Shown here: piece after piece, positions 55,434 through 64,000 of the stretch
Position numbering within the stretch: the first letter of the stretch is position 1
How the letters are laid out: the number at the start of each line of letters is the position of its first letter
Assembly: GCA_025934775.1 (NCBI GenBank)
Contig: JAICWO010000014.1
Coordinates: 62,001 to 126,000 of the forward strand
Direction: 5' to 3'
Source of the DNA: Gemmatimonadaceae bacterium
Lineage (GTDB): Bacteria > Gemmatimonadota > Gemmatimonadetes > Gemmatimonadales > Gemmatimonadaceae
DNA: 64,000 nt
Program-made: the position numbers and the translations under genes
The notes under the pieces: generated by a model
What the model was told of the DNA's origin: nothing
The model's input: the letters and a program-made list of their open reading frames with translations, nothing else
Databases searched by the model: none

Positions 55434-57524
55434 ATGCTCGGAGCCCCTCCCCTGTCGTCAGACGCCGAAGCACCCGCCCGCCGCGCGACGCGCGGCAGCC
55501 TCGCCCTCTGGGTCGGTACGACCCTGGTGTTCGGATTGGCCGCCCTCGCCGTCGCGTTCGAGACCGCGATGCACTTCTCCGGCTCCGCCATCGACGGACC
55601 GTTCCAGTTGTACGACGCGATGCGGCGCCTCGCGGCCGGCTTCCATCCCGGAATCGACTTCCAATACTTTCACGGACTTGGATTACCGTACGTATATTAT
55701 TGGTTCTACAAGATGCTCGGCGGTGGGCTGCCGGCGTCGGAGTTGGCGCGCGAGCTGATCACGACGGCGCTGTTTCCGCTCGTGCTGATCGGAACGTTCC
55801 GCGCATTCGAGCGCGACTGGCGCCGCGTGCTCGCGCTCACGACGGCCGCGTTCGCGCTGAGCTTCGCGCTGCATCTCGCCGGCGTGATCTACGCGCTCAA
55901 CAGCATGATCGGGCTTCGCTCGGCGCTCCCGACGCTGACCCCGGCGGTGTGGTACGCCGTGCGATCGCGGCGAACGCGTGTCGCGCTGGTCGGCGCCATG
56001 ATGGGCGCGTCGCTGTTCGTGAGCACCGAGCAGGGACTGGCCCTCCTCGCCGCGTTTTTTCTCGCCGGAGTGCTCGTCGTCGTTCGGGCGTCCGAACGCC
56101 GGGGTCCCCTCCTGGAGTGGGTCGCGTCGCTAGTGCTGGCCGTCGTCGTGTTGTTCGCGCTGCTCGTGATCGTTGCCGGCGTCGGAGGCGCCCGCGGCGC
56201 GCTCGCCTACAATTTCCGGATCGTGCCGCGGGATCAGTACTGGTTCTTCGGTGCCCCGCCGAACCGGTTCGTCTCGTCGTGGCGGACGGGCCTCCAAATG
56301 CTGCTCGGTCTCTGGCAGGTCGGCCTGGTCATCCTCCTTGCCGTGCTCTACACCGTACGGCATTGGTGGGAATTCTGGCGCATGCCGGAATCGGACCTCG
56401 GCCGTCGTCGGCTGTCGCTCGGCCTACTCGCGCTGTACGGCCTGCTCTCGTGCGCGTCGCTCCTCGGCGTCTTCACCTTCGTCTACTCGCAGCCATGTTG
56501 GCGCGTGGTACTCGTGCTCACGCTGCTCGAGATTGCGGATTTCGCGACACGCTACGATCTCGAGCGCCAACGAACGGACTGGCTCGGCGTTCCGCGTGGA
56601 CTTGCCACGGCATCACTGCTGCTGACCGCCTATACCTTCGGGACGATTCCCGTGCTGCGTGTCGCTCTCATGGGCGGCGTGCGGCACATCGTGGTCGACC
56701 ACGGCATGCATCACGCCGGCTTCACGGTCGAGGGCATCTGGCCGGCCACGCTCGCGGATGCGCAGCGCGTCATCGACGCGCACCGGTCTCCGTCGGGCGC
56801 AACACCTCAGCTCTGGTCGACCTACTCGGGGTGGATCGAAGCGCGAAACGACATCTTCAATCCGTCGTTCGACTACATCATTCACGCGCTCGGTCCGGAC
56901 AACCGCCAGGCGTACGTCGACCGGTTCCGATCGACCCGCCCTGTGCTCGTCCAGACGGTGCGCCCGACGTACACGCAATACGAACCTTGGCTCGAGAACG
57001 CCGACTGGGCGTGGTACGACGAGCTGCTGACTGGCTACCGGCCAATCGCGGCGACCCCGTGGTCACTGTTCTGGGAGCGACGGACGACGCCCGCCCCCGA
57101 GCCTCGCCTGATCTACGCGGCCTCGCTGGGATCGAACACCAACCTCGTGCGCCTGCCAGCCGTCGGCGCGCAGAGAGGCCTCGATTCCGCGGGAAGTCCC
57201 GCCTTGCTGCTCGAGGTGGAGCTCGACTATGACGTCCACAACCCGCTTCACGCGCTTCCGATCATCGGTGCCACCCCGCGCTACTTGGTCGGAATCGTCG
57301 GTGCGTTGAGCAGCACGCCAGTATCGCTCGACCCGTGGGTGCACCGCGCTCGATTCCCACTGGTCGTCCAGGCGGGGCGGCCCCCGGTGCTCCTCTTCCA
57401 GACCTTCTCACTGCTTCCCGGCGCGTCGTGGACTCCGCGATCCATCCGGGTCTGGGTTCGGCCGCTCGATGCGGACACGAACCTCTGGTTTTACGATCTG
57501 CTCGGCCGCCTCCTGGGCAGGTGA
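55434..57524 (+). CDS. Polytopic membrane protein, GT-C glycosyltransferase-like
   Basis: 696 residues with about ten to eleven membrane helices in the first 430 residues and a soluble C-terminal part. The region [29 protein letters not shown] has the acidic loop positions seen after the first helix in GT-C enzymes that use lipid-linked sugars. No signature fixes the substrate, so glycosyltransferase is inferred. ATG at 55434 has no ribosome site; a TTG at 55422 is possible. Divergent from uvrB and 32 nt before the GT9/GT-C fusion. Confidence 0.75.
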   Translation: MLGAPPLSSDAEAPARRATRGSLALWVGTTLVFGLAALAVAFETAMHFSGSAIDGPFQLYDAMRRLAAGFHPGIDFQYFHGLGLPYVYYWFYKMLGGGLPASELARELITTALFPLVLIGTFRAFERDWRRVLALTTAAFALSFALHLAGVIYALNSMIGLRSALPTLTPAVWYAVRSRRTRVALVGAMMGASLFVSTEQGLALLAAFFLAGVLVVVRASERRGPLLEWVASLVLAVVVLFALLVIVAGVGGARGALAYNFRIVPRDQYWFFGAPPNRFVSSWRTGLQMLLGLWQVGLVILLAVLYTVRHWWEFWRMPESDLGRRRLSLGLLALYGLLSCASLLGVFTFVYSQPCWRVVLVLTLLEIADFATRYDLERQRTDWLGVPRGLATASLLLTAYTFGTIPVLRVALMGGVRHIVVDHGMHHAGFTVEGIWPATLADAQRVIDAHRSPSGATPQLWSTYSGWIEARNDIFNPSFDYIIHALGPDNRQAYVDRFRSTRPVLVQTVRPTYTQYEPWLENADWAWYDELLTGYRPIAATPWSLFWERRTTPAPEPRLIYAASLGSNTNLVRLPAVGAQRGLDSAGSPALLLEVELDYDVHNPLHALPIIGATPRYLVGIVGALSSTPVSLDPWVHRARFPLVVQAGRPPVLLFQTFSLLPGASWTPRSIRVWVRPLDADTNLWFYDLLGRLLGR

Positions 57525-57556
57525 TACTTCGGTCGCCCTGCAGCCGTCCTATCGAT

Positions 57557-60499
57557 ATGGACATCAGGGCGCAGCGAAAAGCGGACAACTACGTCGGCCG
57601 ACTCGGAATCGCCGTACTCCGTCCGCTCGCCATGGTGTTGGGTGCACTCCTGCGCCGCGATCACGAGCTCACCGTCGGCGACGAGGTTGTGTGGGTCAAG
57701 CTGCTCGGCGGCGGAAGTCTGCTCATCGCGATGCCGATGCTGTTGGGCTTTCGCCGCGCCCATCCAACGACGCGGATGGTGCTGATCACCACGCCGGCGG
57801 TAAAGCCGTTCGCCGAGTTGATGGGTGTCTTCGACGAATACCGACTCATCGACAACCGCGGCCTGACGCGCCTCTTCGCGACATCGCTGCTCGCACTGAT
57901 GAAGACGTTCCGAGCGGATTGTATCGTCGACCTCGAGGTGCACAGCCGCCTGACCACCGTGTTCACGACGCTGACCATGGCGCGCAACCGGGTCAGCTTC
58001 TGGTTGGAAGACATTTTCTGGCGCCGCGGTCTCGCATCGCATCTCGTCTTCTTCAATCGCGCATCGGGGAGCTTCCATTTCTACGACCGCATCGCCGAGC
58101 TGTTCGGCGTCGAGATCGCGGACCGCGAGCCCTGCCGCGAGTCGATGCTGGCCGCGTGCCGCATCGCCGAAGACGTCCCGAGCGTTCACGGGCAGGTGTG
58201 TGTCGGGTTCGCATGCTCCGACCTCGCGCACGAGCGGATGCTCACGACCGCGCAGTGGATCGCGGTGTTTCGCGCCAATCTTCGCCCTGAGCACCACCGC
58301 TTCCTTCTGCTTGGCGGGGCCGCCGACCGAGGGACGGCCGACGAGCTCGTGGCCGCGCTTCGGCCGCACTTTCCGGATCTCGCATTTCGGAATTGTTGCG
58401 GCGAGACGTCGCTCGCCGGCTCGACCGCTCTTCTCGCGGAGTCGCCCGAGTTCTGGGGGATCGATTCCGGCCTCCTGCACATCGCGCGTACCCTGGGGCT
58501 GCGCACGGTCTCCTACTGGGGTCCGACGGATCCGTCCACGCTGCTGCGCGACACGTGGCAGCTGGACGAGACGACGCACTACCGAAAGATCGCGTGCTCG
58601 CCGTGCGTTCACACGAGCGAGCAAGCGCCTTGCCACGGTGACAATCGTTGTATTCAAGGACTCTTCAATCCCATGTCATCTCCGATCAACTGGACGCCAA
58701 TGGAGCACCCGCCCGCGCGCGAGGGACATCGCGAACACGTCCGCCGGCTGTTCGCCGCCGCGTGGCGCAACGTCGGGTTTCTGTGCGTGGCCGGCGTGCT
58801 GCTGTATTGCGTGGTCCATGCGTTCGATCCGCCGCGCCTGAACTGGGGCGATTCGGCATCGGACTACAACGTGATGACATCCGGACGCAATTTTCAGAAG
58901 TACGGATTCTTGAAACTCCGGTTCACGCCGTTCGTGCTCGACCCCGCGGTGATGACGCCGGCCGACGGCTGGGCGATGTACACGCATTATCCGCAGCTTC
59001 CCGATCTCATGAACGGGGTGCTGCGCACGGCATTCGGCCTCTCGACGCTCGTGCAGTTCCGGTTCGTCGCGCTGGGCTTCTCGTTCGTCGCGTTGTTCTT
59101 CGTGTACCAATTGCTTCGCGCGTATTGGAGTCGCCAGACCGCGCAGATGGCGCTCGCGCTGTGGGTCACGAATCCGTTGTGGATTCAACATGCCGACTAC
59201 CTGCATCATGCGCCGTACGCAGCGTTCTTCGGATTTGGCGGGTTGTATTTCCTCGTGCGATATCTGCGCGGCGACGGACGGAAGCGATTCTTCCTCGCCT
59301 CGGCGGTGTTCGTGTTTTTCACGTTCCTCGCATCATACGATTTTTGGATCTTCGAGCCGTTGCTCATCGCGACGGTGACATTCGCGCACTATCGACGCGT
59401 GAGCTGGCCGGCGGTCCGCGTATTGGGGATCCTCGCCGGATGCACCCTCCTCGCGTTGTGCCTCAAGTGGTCGACGAACATCTGGGCGCTCGGCGGCGTG
59501 CACGGGTGGCTGGCCGATCTCAGGTATCAGATGGTGGAGCGCGGGACGAACGAGCTGGTCAAGGTGGACTACCAGCAAGGCATCTGGGCGACGCTCACCG
59601 GGCGCGTCGAGCGATTCTTCACGCTCGCCCTCTTCCCGATCACCCTGTTTTGGGCAGTACTGCCATTCATCCGCGCCCGAGTCGATCATCTCCCGGAGAG
59701 CGTGAAGCGAATTGCCAATCCGCTACCGGTGCTCATCGCCGCGCTGCCATTTCTGATGCTCTTCGTCGAGTTGTGGGTCGGCCAGTACTATCCCACGCTG
59801 CTGATCCTTCCGTTCTACGCCATTGGCTCGGCCGGCGTCATCGCCATCCTGCTCGAGCTCGAACTTCCGGTGGCGAGATTCGCTGGTGCCGCGCTTTTCG
59901 CCGCCGTCCTGTTCAGTTCGATCGATGAGGACGCGACATTCAAGAAGGCATTCTTCGATCGCAGCGCGATCCAATCATTGAAGGCCGAGCTCGACCGCGT
60001 CGCGCAACCGGGGCAGCAGATTCTGACCGATCACGTCTTCGACGCGGCTTACCGCTATTACTTCGATCACAACACCGTCGCATTGATCTTGAATCCGCCG
60101 CCGCGGTTCCCGACTGCGATCCAGTACTACACCGATGCACGCCGGCCCCATATCGCGCCCGCGAGCGGCGCGCTGTACGTACAGCACAAGCACCTGTCCG
60201 AAGAGATGTACGACAAGGGCTATTACTACATCCTCGGGCGGACGGGGTTTTGGCAGCCGTGGGCGAATCCCGAGCGCTACCATCAGGCGCTCGACGGGTA
60301 CATCCGGCACGCGGATTCGGCGCTGACGAGAGTGGTGATCGCGGCTGGCGGCCAAAAAATCGCCGACACCGATTTCTACACGCTCTGGCGCATCCCGCCT
60401 GAGATCGGCGGCGTGGTGATCAGCCCGACCAGACCGTCCGGCGGATTAGGCGTCGCGCCGGCGAAACACGAAACCCATCTCGCCGAAGTTAAACCGTAG
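57557..60499 (+). CDS. GT9 heptosyltransferase-like / GT-C membrane glycosyltransferase fusion
   Basis: 980 residues in one frame. Residues 1-372 look like a GT9 heptosyltransferase: VVWVKLLGGGSLLIAMP, FWGIDSGLLHIARTLGL, WGPTDPSTLL, and the PCVHTSEQAPCHGDNRC cysteine block. From about 394 to 840 there are roughly nine to ten membrane helices with GDSASDYNV and YTHYPQLPDLMN, as in PMT/ArnT-type GT-C enzymes; a soluble tail ends the protein. An internal ATG at 58673 (residue 373) marks the domain border, but no stop precedes it. The start is ATG 57557. Expected role: LPS or surface-glycan assembly. Confidence 0.85.
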   Translation: MDIRAQRKADNYVGRLGIAVLRPLAMVLGALLRRDHELTVGDEVVWVKLLGGGSLLIAMPMLLGFRRAHPTTRMVLITTPAVKPFAELMGVFDEYRLIDNRGLTRLFATSLLALMKTFRADCIVDLEVHSRLTTVFTTLTMARNRVSFWLEDIFWRRGLASHLVFFNRASGSFHFYDRIAELFGVEIADREPCRESMLAACRIAEDVPSVHGQVCVGFACSDLAHERMLTTAQWIAVFRANLRPEHHRFLLLGGAADRGTADELVAALRPHFPDLAFRNCCGETSLAGSTALLAESPEFWGIDSGLLHIARTLGLRTVSYWGPTDPSTLLRDTWQLDETTHYRKIACSPCVHTSEQAPCHGDNRCIQGLFNPMSSPINWTPMEHPPAREGHREHVRRLFAAAWRNVGFLCVAGVLLYCVVHAFDPPRLNWGDSASDYNVMTSGRNFQKYGFLKLRFTPFVLDPAVMTPADGWAMYTHYPQLPDLMNGVLRTAFGLSTLVQFRFVALGFSFVALFFVYQLLRAYWSRQTAQMALALWVTNPLWIQHADYLHHAPYAAFFGFGGLYFLVRYLRGDGRKRFFLASAVFVFFTFLASYDFWIFEPLLIATVTFAHYRRVSWPAVRVLGILAGCTLLALCLKWSTNIWALGGVHGWLADLRYQMVERGTNELVKVDYQQGIWATLTGRVERFFTLALFPITLFWAVLPFIRARVDHLPESVKRIANPLPVLIAALPFLMLFVELWVGQYYPTLLILPFYAIGSAGVIAILLELELPVARFAGAALFAAVLFSSIDEDATFKKAFFDRSAIQSLKAELDRVAQPGQQILTDHVFDAAYRYYFDHNTVALILNPPPRFPTAIQYYTDARRPHIAPASGALYVQHKHLSEEMYDKGYYYILGRTGFWQPWANPERYHQALDGYIRHADSALTRVVIAAGGQKIADTDFYTLWRIPPEIGGVVISPTRPSGGLGVAPAKHETHLAEVKP

Positions 60500-61264
60500 C
60501 GCGAGCGAGAAGCCGCCGAGGAATTTCTTCACCGACGGCGGCGCGCCGAACTTGTGCAGGAAGTGCGCGACCACCATCTGCGGCGATACGAACTTGAGCG
60601 GATAGAACTCTCGCTCGGCCACGAAGCCGCGGCGCCGCATGAAGTCCAGCACACCGGCGCGCGACCACTGAAATTGGTGATCCGGCAGCTTGTGCGGCCA
60701 AAGCCGCCCGAGCAGCCGCTGCGAGAACGAGTCGCCGCGCGGCAGCACCATGAGAATTTGCGAATTCGGCGCGCTGTTCCGAAGCATCCAATCGAGAAAC
60801 GCCGCCGGGTCGGGGATGTGCTCGAAGCTGTCCTGAAACACCCAGAGATCGATCGGCGCGTCGAGTCGCGGCGGAAGCCGAAACACCGACAGCAGCTCCG
60901 CGCGCACGCCGGACACGCGCACGCGTTCGATCGCGGCGTCGTTCGCCTCGAGACCCACGACGGACGCCGCGCGCTCGGCCAGCACGGGGAGGCACGAGCC
61001 TCCGCCAAAGCCGACCTCGCAGGCGCGCTTCCCCTCCAGCGCGATGCCGCCCCGCCGCAGCCAGTCGCGCAGCGTCCGAGCCTTCAGCGCACCAACGCGC
61101 GGGTCGTAGTGCCCGCGCTGCTCGGGATAGCCCGCATCGTACGGGACGATCTCGCCGAGCGAGTCGACGTCCCAGTAGGATCCGCACGTTGCGCAGACGC
61201 GGCGAAAGGCGCGCGAGCGAGCGTTCGCGTCGGGGTGCTCGCAGAGGAAGGCCGGTGTCGTCAT
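60446..61264 (-). CDS. SAM-dependent methyltransferase with N-terminal zinc-ribbon-like cysteines
   Basis: 272 residues. The N-terminal CEHPDANARSRAFRRVCATCG has three cysteines and a histidine that could hold a zinc. Then a class I methyltransferase fold: motif I EVGFGGGS at 83-90, LEANDAAIERV, and DSFEHIPDPAAF. It resembles methyltransferases acting on sugars or lipid-linked products. Its 3' end overlaps the convergent GT fusion gene by 54 bp. ATG 61264 lies 32 nt after the Rel stop, so it shares the rel transcript. Confidence 0.85.
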   Translation of the reverse strand: MTTPAFLCEHPDANARSRAFRRVCATCGSYWDVDSLGEIVPYDAGYPEQRGHYDPRVGALKARTLRDWLRRGGIALEGKRACEVGFGGGSCLPVLAERAASVVGLEANDAAIERVRVSGVRAELLSVFRLPPRLDAPIDLWVFQDSFEHIPDPAAFLDWMLRNSAPNSQILMVLPRGDSFSQRLLGRLWPHKLPDHQFQWSRAGVLDFMRRRGFVAEREFYPLKFVSPQMVVAHFLHKFGAPPSVKKFLGGFSLALRFNFGEMGFVFRRRDA

Positions 61265-61296
61265 CCTTTGCAGACGAGCGACGCCGGGCCCGCGTC

Positions 61297-63486
<2,190 letters not shown>

Positions 63487-63625
63487 GGGACGAGCCCGTA
63501 TCGCCGCCTGTCACGGCGGCCGCATACCGAGCTCGATGCAGAGACGGTACCGGACGAGCCTCGTGTGATGGTACCCCGGAATGATACAGACGGCGGCGTG
63601 CGCCGGACCAGCCGTGGCGCGCGGT

Positions 63626-64000
63626 CTACAAGAGCCCGGCCTCCGCGAAACTCGCGTAGCGCCCGCGCCCGATGATCACGTGGTCGTGTACCGGGATGTC
63701 GAGCAGCCGGCCCGCCGCGACGAGCTGCTCCGTGACGGTCCGGTCGTCCGCCGAGGGCGACGGATCGCCGCTCGGATGGTTGTGCACGAGCACCACGGCG
63801 GCCGCACTCTCGGCGATCGCTTCGCGAAAGACTTCGCGCGGGTGCACTAATGAGGAATTGAGAATCCCCCGCGTGACGGTGATATCGCGCTCCAGCCGAT
63901 GCTGCGCGTCGAGCACCGCGACGTGGAACTCCTCGACGGGCAGATCTTCCATCCGCGGCGCAAAGTAGTCCACCACGTCGCGCGGCGAGCGGATCGGCAC
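63626..64000 (-). CDS. radC: RadC/JAMM-domain DNA repair protein, partial (5' end outside)
   Basis: 124 C-terminal residues are present; the gene continues beyond the window end. The JAMM metalloprotease-like signature HNHPSGDPSPSADD is clear, with the preceding LNSSLVHPREVFREAI block that marks RadC. The N-terminal helix-hairpin-helix part is cut off. The RadC function is uncertain in all bacteria despite its name. Confidence 0.9.
   Translation of the reverse strand: MPIRSPRDVVDYFAPRMEDLPVEEFHVAVLDAQHRLERDITVTRGILNSSLVHPREVFREAIAESAAAVVLVHNHPSGDPSPSADDRTVTEQLVAAGRLLDIPVHDHVIIGRGRYASFAEAGLL

Noticed and set aside
58673-60499. Splitting the GT fusion into two genes at the internal ATG
   Set aside because: No stop codon separates them and no ribosome-binding site precedes the ATG, so one protein is the simpler reading; kept as a doubt in the finding.

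Overview
The window is a 64 kb piece of a high-GC bacterial chromosome, almost entirely housekeeping genes and packed with little intergenic space. It encodes LptD, Tol-Pal, lipoproteins, a heptose-type isomerase (GmhA) and a heptosyltransferase-like domain, so the cell is a diderm with an LPS-like outer membrane. The gene combinations (DUF4321 next to tatA, a tolQRAB-pal-cpoB-tatC-lptD run, large acidic TPR proteins, a TonB-like TolA) and the protein style suggest Gemmatimonadota. No rRNA is present, so this is an inference. Almost every gene lies on the minus strand. The exceptions are two tRNAs, one small unknown gene, a PpiD-like foldase and two membrane glycosyltransferase-like genes. No insertion sequence, prophage, CRISPR array or obvious transferred island was seen, and no stretch over 300 bases lacks a gene.

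Layout (minus-strand units are read from high to low coordinate). 1-311: tRNA(CAT) and tRNA-Val(CAC), ended by a hairpin that overlaps the hflX stop codon. 294-6129: cca, an unknown gene, a ZIP metal transporter, rarA, a LEA2-type lipoprotein and hflX. 6252-6683: unknown plus-strand gene. 6666-13802: recA, recX, alaS, a small unknown gene, gmhA, an SDR and asparaginase, with a terminator-like hairpin between recA and recX. 13915-14289: yraN. 14393-24977: a nine-gene unit (TPR protein, aroQ, pepP, accB, pilT, accC, comB, ftsK, secreted protein) behind one good promoter. 25173-27011: ppiD-like gene. 27105-31292: a second large TPR protein, polyprenyl synthase, DUF4321 and tatA. 31357-36850: histidine degradation genes hutH-hutU-(radical SAM)-hutI. 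36921-38027: lipoprotein. 38195-50963: a 12-gene envelope unit (LysM, hemX-like, hemA, epimerase, tolQ, tolR, tolA, tolB, pal, cpoB, tatC, lptD). 51154-55392: ssb, then uvrB-tsaE-tsaB-rimI. 55434-60499: two surface-glycan genes, the second a GT9/GT-C fusion. 60446-64000: methyltransferase, Rel (p)ppGpp enzyme and part of radC.

The genes are tightly coupled: at least a dozen junctions are ATGA, GTGA or 1-8 nt overlaps. Functional themes are DNA repair (recA, recX, rarA, uvrB, ssb, radC), envelope assembly (Tol-Pal, LptD, Tat, GmhA, glycosyltransferases), tRNA biology (CCA enzyme, AlaRS, t6A synthesis by TsaB/TsaE) and stress (Rel, HflX).

The most unusual points are: the GT9/GT-C single-chain fusion; a radical SAM enzyme with five C-terminal cysteines inside the hut operon; pilT between accB and accC where efp is missing from the usual order; a probable AUA start in hflX; leaderless-type promoters for uvrB and alaS; and paired direct repeats at the recA start site with a related motif at uvrB.
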